Shown here piece after piece: positions 9,043-16,483 of a stretch of DNA of 64,000 nt; within the stretch, counting starts at the first letter, position 1, and the number at the start of each line of letters is the position of its first letter. The notes below the pieces were generated by a model, which did not search any database, was not told where the DNA came from, and worked only from the letters and a program-made list of their open reading frames with translations. The DNA is from JAFGRU01 sp963665915 (lineage in GTDB: Bacteria; Desulfobacterota; Desulfuromonadia; Desulfuromonadales; JAAYDE01). The stretch spans positions 310,001 through 374,000 of the forward strand of contig CAXXSG010000002.1 of NCBI GenBank assembly GCA_963665915.2, read 5' to 3'. Both the position numbers and the translations under genes were made by a program.

Positions 9043-9375
9043 ATGAAGGTTGTTTCAGGGGTTGCGAATCAGCTGCCGGCCGATCCGGTCGCCAACCGGA
9101 ACCAGGCGGAAACAAAAGGTTCTTCCGCCAAACTGGAGAAACTCTGCGAGGAGTTCGAGGCGGTTTTCGTCCATACCATGCTGAAAGGGATGAGATCAAC
9201 TATCCCCGGAGACGGACTCCTCGAAAAAGGGTTCGGCTCGGAAATTATGGAAGAGATGAGAGATCTGGAGGTCTCCAAGTCTGTCTCCCGGCAACAGAAT
9301 CTCGGTATTGCCGAAGCCTTGTACCGGCAACTATCCATTATTGAGAAGCAAAACGCAGAAAATCCCGAGGATTGA
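9043..9375 (+). CDS. flgJ: Rod-binding protein FlgJ (short, without muramidase domain)
   Basis: 110 residues from the ATG at 9043, chosen because GGAG lies 9 bases before it; a GTG at 9028 would add five residues but has no clear ribosome site. The protein covers only the N-terminal rod-cap domain of FlgJ (KLEKLCEEFEAVFVHTMLKG, then the short FGSEIMEEMRD motif). The glucosaminidase half found in E. coli FlgJ is absent, as in many deltaproteobacteria. It is the last gene of the flgF-flgJ run and is followed by a hairpin and a new promoter. Confidence 0.85.
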   Translation: MKVVSGVANQLPADPVANRNQAETKGSSAKLEKLCEEFEAVFVHTMLKGMRSTIPGDGLLEKGFGSEIMEEMRDLEVSKSVSRQQNLGIAEALYRQLSIIEKQNAENPED

Positions 9376-9408
9376 TTTTTAACTCGGTTTTTCCAGTTTT
9401 CTCCCATC

Positions 9409-9431
9409 GGGAGGCTGTTTTCATAGCCTCC
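9409..9431 (+). terminator. Hairpin after flgJ, possible weak terminator
   Basis: GGAGGCT and AGCCTCC pair across an 8-base loop just after flgJ. No T-run follows (the next bases are AAAAAG), so it is not a classic intrinsic terminator. It could still stabilise the 3' end of the flgF-flgJ transcript. Confidence 0.35.
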
Positions 9432-9465
9432 AAAAAGTCCCTGTCAAAAAAAATCTATTTTCCCC

Positions 9466-9492
9466 TAAAGTTTATTTTTTAACCGCCGATAA
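9466..9492 (+). promoter_or_regulatory. Sigma-28 promoter before flgM (perfect consensus)
   Basis: TAAAGTTT (9466-9473), 11 bases, GCCGATAA (9485-9492) is a complete match to the FliA consensus. It lies 57 bases before flgM. It should drive flgM, flgN, flgK and flgL as a late operon, giving the FliA/FlgM feedback loop. Confidence 0.9.
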
Positions 9493-9548
9493 GATGACTA
9501 AGAGTATTTTTAGTCACTTTCTGAATTTTCCAACAGCAGGTGGGGATT

Positions 9549-9836
9549 ATGAGCATCAAGATTCCGGGGGACGGTGGATTCAATCCAACCTCTCCACTCA
9601 AAAAGGCCCAGCAGGATCCAAAGTTGTCGACCACGGACAAGACGGAGCAGAAGGATAAAGTAGGTTTTTCATCCTTCCTTCAAGACGTCGGTCAGGCTCG
9701 GAAAGTCAGTTCTTCGGCCTCGGAAACCAGAGCGGAAAAAGTCCAGGCGTTGAAAGAGCAGATTACATCCGGGAACTATAATCCTGACCCTAAAGAAGTG
9801 GCCGCAAGTCTTTTGAAAAATATCGGCCTGGAGTGA
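9549..9836 (+). CDS. flgM: Anti-sigma-28 factor FlgM
   Basis: 95 residues from the ATG at 9549, which has AGGTGGGG upstream; a GTG at 9540 would add three residues. The C-terminal half (about 60-95: RAEKVQALKEQITSGNYNPD then KEVAASLLKNIGL) is the FlgM sigma-binding region. The first half is polar and probably unfolded, as expected for a protein exported through the flagellum. It binds FliA until hook completion allows its secretion. Expression from its own sigma-28 promoter makes a negative feedback loop. Confidence 0.9.
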   Translation: MSIKIPGDGGFNPTSPLKKAQQDPKLSTTDKTEQKDKVGFSSFLQDVGQARKVSSSASETRAEKVQALKEQITSGNYNPDPKEVAASLLKNIGLE

Positions 9837-9839
9837 GCG

Positions 9840-10196
9840 ATGAGCGCTGACACTTCATTTGAAAGCCGTCTTGAAGATCTTCGCCAGATCCTGGTGGAAG
9901 AGCGGGTCTGTATCCGTGAATTAAAGATGGAGCGCCTGACTGAACTCCTGGAGAAAAAGCAGGAACTGTTGCCGCTTCTGGAGGAGCAGACGGATGCTCC
10001 TTCACACCTTATGGAAATCGCCCGGGATGTCCGCTTCGAGAATCGTCGCAACGCTTATCTTTTGAAATCCTCTCTCAACTGGATCAGGGCTCTGATGGAA
10101 ATGTTCGGAAGAACTCAACAGCCATCAGCTTACGGCCGCTATGGGAACCAGGTGGTTCTCCAGGCAGGCGGCGGACTGCTTTCAGGAAAGGTGTGA
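9840..10196 (+). CDS. flgN: Flagellar export chaperone FlgN
   Basis: 118 residues, mostly alpha-helical, with the FlgN pattern LEDLRQILVEERVCIRELK and heptad-rich helices up to about residue 85. FlgN chaperones FlgK and FlgL, the two genes directly downstream. It starts 3 bases after flgM and stops 1 base before the flgK start. Weak family conservation is usual, but order and helical content make the call firm. Confidence 0.82.
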   Translation: MSADTSFESRLEDLRQILVEERVCIRELKMERLTELLEKKQELLPLLEEQTDAPSHLMEIARDVRFENRRNAYLLKSSLNWIRALMEMFGRTQQPSAYGRYGNQVVLQAGGGLLSGKV

Positions 10197-10197
10197 C

Positions 10198-11604
10198 ATG
10201 GGCGGCTTATCAAGTGCACTCAATACCGGCAAGATCAGCCTTGCGACCAATCAGAAGGCTATCGAGGTTACCGGTAACAATATCGCCAATGTCAACAATG
10301 AAGACTATTCTCGCCAGACCCCTGAACTTACTCCTACCCCCACTTTGAATTACAAAGGTTTTTTTGTCGGAACCGGGGTGAAGATCAGCGATATCACTCG
10401 CGCACAGGATGTTTTTGTTACCAACCAGCTGCAGGAAAAATTCGCCGATTTTGGGGAGGCAAACGCCAAATCCAATCCTCTCTCCGAACTGGAGCGGGTA
10501 TTCAGTATTTCGGAAGAAGGACTGGCCACGGAAATTGACAAGTTTTTTGACTCCTGGCAGGAGCTTTCCGCAAATCCCGGCGGTACCACTGAACGTCAAA
10601 TGGTTATCCAGCAGGGTGCTCTCCTGTGCGATGCTTTTAAAGACGCTACAGTCGCCCTGGATTCAGTTCAACAGAATATTGATGACAGCCTCGTATCCAA
10701 AGTAACGGCTATCAATCTCAATCTCGAAGCCCTGGCTGAACTCAACAGCCGCATCGTCAATCTGCAAACCGCGGGGACCAGCCCTAACAGCTTTCTGGAT
10801 CAGCGCGATGCTATTGTTCAGGAGCTGACGGAAGCTCTGGGGGTGCAGGTTTATGAAGATGGTGTCGGCATGGTTTCAGTACAGCTTCCCGGAGGTGTTC
10901 CCCTGGTTCAGGGCACGGAAACACTAACTTTGACGGGGCAGGTGGTAGGTGGTCTGACTCAGTTTTCCATTGAAGACAACAATATCAGCATTGATATTTC
11001 CGTCGATGACGTGGGGGGTGAATTCAAGGGCATGCTGGAGGTTCGGGACACTCTGGTTCCCGACCTGAGGTCGAGCCTTGATGAACTGGCATACAATATT
11101 GTGACCTCGGTTAACACCCAGCATCAGGCCGGAGTGGGACTGGATGGGGTCAGTGGCCGGTCTTTTTTTGCCGATCTGGACCCGGTCCCGGCTATCGGAA
11201 TTCCCGGTGCCTGTCGCAATATGGACGTGGCTCTGAGCAGCACAATGGAAGTTGCTTCTGGAACCGATACGGGCAGTGGGGCCATGCCCGGTGATAACTC
11301 AAACACACTTTTAATAGCTTCTCTTGCCACCCAGAAGGTTATTGGTGGAACATCCTCCTTTACGGATTTTTATGGCACTTTGACCGGGCGGGTGGGATTG
11401 GAAGCGGCGCAAAACACCCTGGAATTTACTAACGCTGACGATACCATCGTGCAATTGAAAAATCTTCGCGACGGAGTTCAGGGCGTTTCGCTGGAAGAGG
11501 AAATGATCAGCCTTATGCAGTATCAGAAGGGCTTCGAAGCTTCCGCAAAATTTTTAACGTCTATTGACGAGATGATGGCCGTTGTCATCTCCATGAAACG
11601 ATAA
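10198..11604 (+). CDS. flgK: Hook-filament junction protein FlgK (HAP1)
   Basis: 468 residues from the ATG at 10198, directly after the flgN stop; an upstream in-frame ATG at 10141 would sit inside flgN and is unlikely. The N-terminal rod/hook motif is KAIEVTGNNIANVNNEDYSR and the C-terminal motif is SLEEEMISLMQYQKGFEASA. The central part is shorter than in E. coli FlgK (547 residues), indicating a smaller outer domain. FlgK joins hook to filament together with FlgL. Confidence 0.95.
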   Translation: MGGLSSALNTGKISLATNQKAIEVTGNNIANVNNEDYSRQTPELTPTPTLNYKGFFVGTGVKISDITRAQDVFVTNQLQEKFADFGEANAKSNPLSELERVFSISEEGLATEIDKFFDSWQELSANPGGTTERQMVIQQGALLCDAFKDATVALDSVQQNIDDSLVSKVTAINLNLEALAELNSRIVNLQTAGTSPNSFLDQRDAIVQELTEALGVQVYEDGVGMVSVQLPGGVPLVQGTETLTLTGQVVGGLTQFSIEDNNISIDISVDDVGGEFKGMLEVRDTLVPDLRSSLDELAYNIVTSVNTQHQAGVGLDGVSGRSFFADLDPVPAIGIPGACRNMDVALSSTMEVASGTDTGSGAMPGDNSNTLLIASLATQKVIGGTSSFTDFYGTLTGRVGLEAAQNTLEFTNADDTIVQLKNLRDGVQGVSLEEEMISLMQYQKGFEASAKFLTSIDEMMAVVISMKR

Positions 11605-11618
11605 AAAATGGTGATTTT

Positions 11619-12575
11619 ATGAAAGCGACTCAGGGTACCACCTATCGTTCTCTTCAGGCTCAGTTGAGCAAGATTGCCAACCAGATGGGAAGTTTGCAAG
11701 TGGAGTCATCGACCGGAAAGCGCCTTACCAAGCCGTCGGATGATCCCGCAGCTATCAGTCCGGTTCTCCATTCCCGTGCTCAAATCCGGCAGACAGACCG
11801 TTATTTGGATACCTTGGGGATTGCAAGTGACAAGCTGGCTATTCAGGATACTTTTCTGGGCGGCACAGTTGAGGTTTTGACCCAAGTCCGGGACGAAGCC
11901 CTGCGATCTATCAACGGGACCCTGAGCGATTCCGACCTGGGCACCATCGCTGATAAGATCGCTTCGCTCAAAGAGGCGCTTTTGGGGGCGGCTAACACCC
12001 AGGTTGAGGGGAAATATATTTTTGCCGGGTACATGGAAGATACTCGGCCTTTTGAAGAGAATCCCGCTTATGACCCGCTTTTGTATGACGCGGGAAATTC
12101 CGCTACTTGGCCGGTTGTTTTTCAGGGGAATGAAAACCCGATCTCCCTGGAAATTTCACCAGGCGAGGTCATTGAAGTGACCGCGACCGGATGTGCCACT
12201 TTTTTGGGCGACAGCGATAACGATGGGGTGCTTGATGCGGGGGGCGTTAATCTTTTCAATGTTTTGACTGAGCTGGAAACGGCCATAAGGGCCAACGATG
12301 TTCCGACCATTGAAACCAACCTGGCGGAGTTGGACCTGGGAATGGATCAGGTAATAAGCAAAAGAAGCATTCTGGGCATTAATGCCCAGCGCGTTGAAAT
12401 CTCCAACTCTCAATTGGAGGACGTTAAGCTTGACTATCAAAAAACACTTTCCCGTTATGAAGATGCGGACCTGGTGGAAACCCTCTCCGAATTGCTGGAG
12501 CAGGAGACCGCTTTTCAGGCGACCCTTGAAGTGACTTCCAGGATAGCCAATTTGTCCATATTGAACTACCTTTGA
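11619..12575 (+). CDS. flgL: Hook-filament junction protein FlgL (HAP3)
   Basis: 318 residues, the usual FlgL size. It has flagellin-like terminal helices: N-terminal QMGSLQVESSTGKRLTKPSD and C-terminal LLEQETAFQATLEVTSRI. A short central domain includes a calcium-loop-like stretch, GDSDNDGVLDAGG (about residues 196-208). It lies 14 bases after flgK in the same operon, ahead of csrA. Confidence 0.93.
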   Translation: MKATQGTTYRSLQAQLSKIANQMGSLQVESSTGKRLTKPSDDPAAISPVLHSRAQIRQTDRYLDTLGIASDKLAIQDTFLGGTVEVLTQVRDEALRSINGTLSDSDLGTIADKIASLKEALLGAANTQVEGKYIFAGYMEDTRPFEENPAYDPLLYDAGNSATWPVVFQGNENPISLEISPGEVIEVTATGCATFLGDSDNDGVLDAGGVNLFNVLTELETAIRANDVPTIETNLAELDLGMDQVISKRSILGINAQRVEISNSQLEDVKLDYQKTLSRYEDADLVETLSELLEQETAFQATLEVTSRIANLSILNYL

Positions 12576-12648
12576 TTGAGTTCTGTGCATAACGGTTGAG
12601 TGCTGTTGAAAAAACCAGGATGGACTAAAACAGACCAGGGAGGGTTGC

Positions 12649-12882
12649 ATGCTAGTCTTGACCCGGAAAATCGGTGAGGGAATCGTCATTGGAAATGACG
12701 TCAAAATTACGGTCCTCGAAACACGAGGAGGAACGGTTCGAATCGGCGTTGAAGCGCCGAAATCCAAAAAAATTTATCGCCAGGAAATCTACGAGCGGAT
12801 TTGTGAACAAAACAGGGAGGCACTGCAGTGGGATATTGTGGATCTGAATGCGTTGAGCGGCAATCTTACCAAACAGAAATGA
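12649..12882 (+). CDS. csrA: RNA-binding carbon storage/flagellin regulator CsrA
   Basis: 77 residues. The N-terminus MLVLTRKIGEGIVIGNDVKI and the following TVLETRGGTVRIGVEAPKS are near-invariant in CsrA. The RNA-contacting residues of the first strand (L4, R6) and the basic region around R44 of E. coli CsrA have counterparts here. A strong AGGGAGG precedes the start. Its stop overlaps the fliW ATG (ATGA), so the two are translated together. FliW antagonises CsrA, and a likely CsrA target hairpin lies in the flagellin leader at 16442. Confidence 0.96.
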   Translation: MLVLTRKIGEGIVIGNDVKITVLETRGGTVRIGVEAPKSKKIYRQEIYERICEQNREALQWDIVDLNALSGNLTKQK

Positions 12883-13340
12883 TGGAAACACAAAAAATAA
12901 ACTCCCGGTTTGGAGAAATCGAGTACGAACCGGATAAAACGATCAACTTCCCCGAAGGCATGATCGGCTTTGAAGAGCTCAGGCATTTTGTTGTCATGCC
13001 GAATGAAAAAGGCGCCCCTTTGTTTTGGATTCAGAGCGTAGAGGACCCATGTGTCGCCTTTATTCTAGCCGATCCCACGCAGTTTTTTGAAGGGTATCAG
13101 CTTCGTCCAGGCAAGCCAGAGCTGGATAAACTTAGCCTTGAGAAGGATGAAGCCTTTTTTGTCCTGTCGGTTGTTACCGTTCATCCTGATGGACAGGTTA
13201 CTTTCAATCTGGCTGCGCCGATTCTTTTTGCTCCTGAGAAAAACAAAGCCATCCAGGTCATTCTGGAAAGTGCTGGATATCCTTCGAGAGTTCCCCTGCC
13301 GGGTGCGAAAGCTTTTTGCCCCAGCGTGAAGAACCTTTAA
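12879..13340 (+). CDS. fliW: CsrA antagonist and flagellin-binding factor FliW
   Basis: 153 residues from the ATG at 12879, which overlaps the csrA stop. Family stretches are FGEIEYEPDKTINFPEGMIG and FFVLSVVTVHPDGQVTFNL, with NLAAPILFAPEKNKAIQVIL near the end. FliW binds flagellin and CsrA alternately: when flagellin is used up, FliW frees from it and blocks CsrA, so flagellin mRNA is translated. The direct pairing with csrA and the nearby flagellin gene make this control circuit very likely here. Confidence 0.95.
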   Translation: MMETQKINSRFGEIEYEPDKTINFPEGMIGFEELRHFVVMPNEKGAPLFWIQSVEDPCVAFILADPTQFFEGYQLRPGKPELDKLSLEKDEAFFVLSVVTVHPDGQVTFNLAAPILFAPEKNKAIQVILESAGYPSRVPLPGAKAFCPSVKNL

Positions 13341-13529
13341 AGGTGAGTCAAAAAAACTGGAAGGATGTTGGATGCAGGTATGGAACGATCTGTATTTGAC
13401 ATTTTTTAGGAAAGACTCTGCAAAAAGTTTTTGACTGTCTGATGGCAGCAAAAACGTATCTCTCGTTTTTTCACTTCAAAGTGTTGGCACTTTTGTTCCC
13501 ACTCCATAGGATCACTTGAGAAAAAGCGC

Positions 13530-16277
13530 ATGCTTGGCAATAAGACGGAAAACAGTTTGGATTCAGCCTCCCGTGAGATGCTTACAAAAGCACTCAAAAC
13601 TGGTTTGGAATGTCTTCGAAACGGTGATCTGGCGAATGCGCAGAGTCTTTATGAAAAAGCTCTCCAGGTCGATCCTCGTCAGGATGAAGCCTGGCAATAT
13701 CTCGGGGTGATCGAGCAGCAAAAAGGAAACCTTCCCAGAGCTGATGAATATATCGCCACAGCCATAAAGATCAATCCCCGCAATTTTCTCTATCATTTCA
13801 ACCGCGGAGTTATTCAGCAGCAACTTGGCATGCTGGATGAGGCCGTAAAATCATATCGCTCCTCCATAATATTGAAACCGGATTATGCCGAAGCTCACGA
13901 GAACCTTGGTGTGGCCTTGCAGGACACCAATGCAACCCGGGAGGCTTCAAAATCTTTTAAAAAAGCCCTGAAGTACAATCCTGATTCGATTCTGGCTCAT
14001 CGAAACCTGGGGACAGTTTTGGAGGCAATGGGGGATTCTAAGGGGAGCCTCGCACATTTCAATCAGGTTTTGAAGAGAACTCCCGCCGAAGCGGAAACCC
14101 GCATGAAGCGCTCCATGCTTCGTCTGCGCGCAGGAGATTATGGTGAGGCGTGGGATGAATATGAATGGCGTCAGTACGCGCCAAGTTTCTGCGATCAGAA
14201 CCCAGCAAGGAACTTCCCTTTTCCTAAGTGGGATGGAAGCGATCCAGCGGGTCGAACCATTTTGATCCATTCTGAGCAGGGGCTTGGCGATGAGGTCATG
14301 TTCGCCTCCTGCCTCCCCGACCTGATTAGGGCCTGCGGCCTTTGTATTGTTGAATGCGATCCCCGGTTGCAAGCTATTTTTAAGAACGCTTTCCCCGATG
14401 CCCACATTATTCCCCGTCGGCCCCTGAGTGATCTTACATGGGTGAACGATCTGCCTGCCATTGACTGGCGTCTCCCCATAGCCGGCTTGCCGCGGTTTTT
14501 CCGCAGGAAAAATGAAGAGTTTCCCAAAGAGTCGTTTTATCTCAATGGAGATCCTCAGCTGATTGCCCAATGGGGTGAACGTCTGGCTCCTTACAATCAT
14601 GAAATGAAAGTGGGCATTTCCTGGCGGGGCGGGAGGAATCCCAGGGCACAACGTTATCGCTCCATGGCTATTGCTGACATGGCGCCGATCCTGAAAATGG
14701 AAGGAGCTCGATTCATCAGTCTTCAGTATGACGGGGATATGAGTGAGCGGGATCAACTCCCTGAAGCCCTGCGTGAAAGGCTTGAATTTCTTCCGGATAT
14801 TGACCTGTTTTCTGATCTTGAAAACATGGCTGCACTGGTAAAAAACCTGGATCTGGTGATTTCAATTGATAATTCCACGGTTCATTTTGCCGGTGCGCTG
14901 GGCGTGCCGACTTGGGTCCTGTTGCCGTCTCTGGTGGATTGGCGCTGGCAGGATAACGGCGAGAAGAGTGATTGGTATCCTTCTGTGCGGATCTGGCGGA
15001 AAAGTTTTTCCGAAAAAAACTGGGAGCCATTGGTCCGGCAGGTTGCGGCTGCATTGGAACATCCTGAATCGCTGATTCGGAATCGAGGGAGTCAACCTCA
15101 GGAACATTCCGGTAATGCTGTGACGGCAGAAAGCGTTTGTTGGAAGAGTCGTGAAACGAATGCCGACACCTCTTCCACTTCGTCTTGTCTGCTGCTTAAT
15201 GACACCAGCGCCTGGTATCACTGGGGCTGTTCCTGCACCAGTATTGCCTTGCATGAGGGCATTCGTCGACAAGGCTTCAGTCTGCAGTCTATTCCCCACC
15301 ATTTGACCAACCGGTTGCCCGAACTCCCCCAAACGCTGGATGCTTTCAAGGACCGGGATCAATTTTTAAGGTGGCTTGAAAAACAATCCCATTTGAGTGA
15401 GCCGCTGCACCGGGTTGAAACGGTTGTCATCAACGGTGAAGGAACCCTGCACGGTATGGCTGAGGGCGCCCTGGGGCTTTTATACCTCGCTTACCACGCC
15501 AAAGGGACCTTGGGAAAAAACGTCCAGATCCTAAATCATTCCTGCTATCCGGACGGAACGGCAGACCCGAACCCTTCCCAAGCTCTGGAACTCTACCAAG
15601 AGGTATACAGCCAGCTTGATTTTGTCGGTGTCCGAGAGACGATCAGCGCCGCATTGTTGGAGCGGCTGGGCATCAAGGTCGAGCGGACTTTTGACTGCCT
15701 GCCTCTTTTTGTCCGACAGTTTTTCAAAAAAACTCCTGAAAAGGAGGATTATGTCCTGGTCGCCGGATCCGTGGCTTGGCAACAACAGCAGATTCCTGCT
15801 CTGGCCAAGTGGATGAAGAATTGCCGTAAAAAAGGTTTGAAGGTACGGGTACTGATCGGTGCCGAGACTTTCATGGCTGCGGACGATATCCGTTTTGTGG
15901 AATCTCTGGCTGGGTTCCTTCCCCAATCAGAGTGGGAGCTAACCATGGCAACCTCCGAAAGTGAGTGGTTGAGGTATATTGCCGCGGCTCGGCTCCTCGT
16001 ATCGGGACGTTTCCATCATTCCTTGGCGGCGGCATGGCTGGAGACGCCGTTTCTTCTTTTCGGCAGCAACACGCCCAAAATACCAGGTCTGATGCGTATG
16101 CTGGGGCTGGAAAAGGCTTTTATCCCATTCTCCAATGACTGGGAGAACGTTTTAAAGTGTGAGACCGAAGGTCTTCTTGTCGATTTCGGAGTGAACCTGG
16201 TCCCAAAAAAGCGGCGCCTGGAGCTTGAAAGGATGAGTGAAAAAAATTTTTTCGGGCTTGAAAAAATATCGGGTTAA
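13530..16277 (+). CDS. TPR-glycosyltransferase-polysaccharide pyruvyltransferase fusion, candidate flagellin modification enzyme
   Basis: 915 residues in three blocks. Residues about 10-210 are TPR repeats (AWQYLGVIEQQKGNLPRADE, AHENLGVALQDTNATREASK). Residues about 230-540 resemble ADP-heptose-type GT9 transferases (ILIHSEQGLGDEVMFASCLP; later VGISWRGG and NLDLVISIDNSTVHFAGALG). Residues about 560-900 resemble the polysaccharide pyruvyltransferase family (NDTSAWYHWGCSCTSIALHE, VVINGEGTLHG, VSGRFHHSLAAAWLETPF). It lies alone between fliW and the flagellin promoter. This position suggests a glycan or ketal modification of flagellin, or glycan assembly linked to motility. The substrate is not predictable from sequence. 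No clear ribosome site or promoter is seen before the start. Confidence 0.75.
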   Translation: MLGNKTENSLDSASREMLTKALKTGLECLRNGDLANAQSLYEKALQVDPRQDEAWQYLGVIEQQKGNLPRADEYIATAIKINPRNFLYHFNRGVIQQQLGMLDEAVKSYRSSIILKPDYAEAHENLGVALQDTNATREASKSFKKALKYNPDSILAHRNLGTVLEAMGDSKGSLAHFNQVLKRTPAEAETRMKRSMLRLRAGDYGEAWDEYEWRQYAPSFCDQNPARNFPFPKWDGSDPAGRTILIHSEQGLGDEVMFASCLPDLIRACGLCIVECDPRLQAIFKNAFPDAHIIPRRPLSDLTWVNDLPAIDWRLPIAGLPRFFRRKNEEFPKESFYLNGDPQLIAQWGERLAPYNHEMKVGISWRGGRNPRAQRYRSMAIADMAPILKMEGARFISLQYDGDMSERDQLPEALRERLEFLPDIDLFSDLENMAALVKNLDLVISIDNSTVHFAGALGVPTWVLLPSLVDWRWQDNGEKSDWYPSVRIWRKSFSEKNWEPLVRQVAAALEHPESLIRNRGSQPQEHSGNAVTAESVCWKSRETNADTSSTSSCLLLNDTSAWYHWGCSCTSIALHEGIRRQGFSLQSIPHHLTNRLPELPQTLDAFKDRDQFLRWLEKQSHLSEPLHRVETVVINGEGTLHGMAEGALGLLYLAYHAKGTLGKNVQILNHSCYPDGTADPNPSQALELYQEVYSQLDFVGVRETISAALLERLGIKVERTFDCLPLFVRQFFKKTPEKEDYVLVAGSVAWQQQQIPALAKWMKNCRKKGLKVRVLIGAETFMAADDIRFVESLAGFLPQSEWELTMATSESEWLRYIAAARLLVSGRFHHSLAAAWLETPFLLFGSNTPKIPGLMRMLGLEKAFIPFSNDWENVLKCETEGLLVDFGVNLVPKKRRLELERMSEKNFFGLEKISG

Positions 16278-16282
16278 AAACC

Positions 16283-16309
16283 TAAAGAAACCGAGAAATG
16301 ATCCGATAA
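16283..16309 (+). promoter_or_regulatory. Sigma-28 promoter of the flagellin gene
   Basis: TAAAGAAA (16283-16290), 11 bases, TCCGATAA (16302-16309), a close match to the FliA consensus with exact spacing. It lies only 6 bases after the stop of the upstream fusion gene. The expected transcript starts near 16316, giving an untranslated leader of about 168 bases. Confidence 0.82.
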
Positions 16310-16387
16310 GGTCTGTAAGACCATAATTATCAATGAAAGGAGGTGCAGGTATTCACTAGATAGTATTTAGCACAGAGTTGAAACAGC

Positions 16388-16432
16388 AGCAAAACCAGCA
16401 AAACCAGCAAAACCAGCAAAACCAGCAAAACT
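16388..16432 (+). repeat. Five-unit 9-bp tandem repeat in the flagellin leader
   Basis: Four exact copies of AGCAAAACC followed by AGCAAAACT, head to tail. It lies in the untranslated leader between the sigma-28 promoter and the CsrA-type hairpin. The A/C-rich repeat should be unstructured in RNA. Confidence 0.95.
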
Positions 16433-16441
16433 AATTCGATC

Positions 16442-16476
16442 GGGCAAGGAAGCCCACAACTAAAAACTCAAGGAGG
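16442..16476 (+). promoter_or_regulatory. CsrA-type binding sites in the flagellin leader
   Basis: A short hairpin, GGGC-AAGGAA-GCCC (16442-16455), presents AGGA in its loop, the form preferred by CsrA. A second GGA-bearing site, CAAGGAGG, is the Shine-Dalgarno box itself (16470-16476), 7 bases before the ATG. Two sites, one in a hairpin and one on the ribosome site, match the known layout of the Bacillus hag leader controlled by CsrA/FliW. The csrA-fliW pair is encoded 3 kb upstream. A further AAAGGAGG at 16336-16343 could be a third site. Confidence 0.7.
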
Positions 16477-16483
16477 AAACACA

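Noticed and set aside
7961..9199. 412-codon open frame on the minus strand opposite flgI and flgJ
   Set aside because: It lies fully opposite two clear flagellar genes, and its translation is rich in H, R, G and Q with no family motif. It is a shadow frame.
13485..13500. TGGCAC-N5-TTCCC as a sigma-54 promoter before the TPR-transferase fusion
   Set aside because: The -24 half fits but the -12 half lacks the required GC, and no activator site was seen.
16310..16322. GGTCT-GTA-AGACC hairpin just after the flagellin -10 box as a regulator site
   Set aside because: It straddles the expected transcription start, so much of it would not be in the RNA. No further support.
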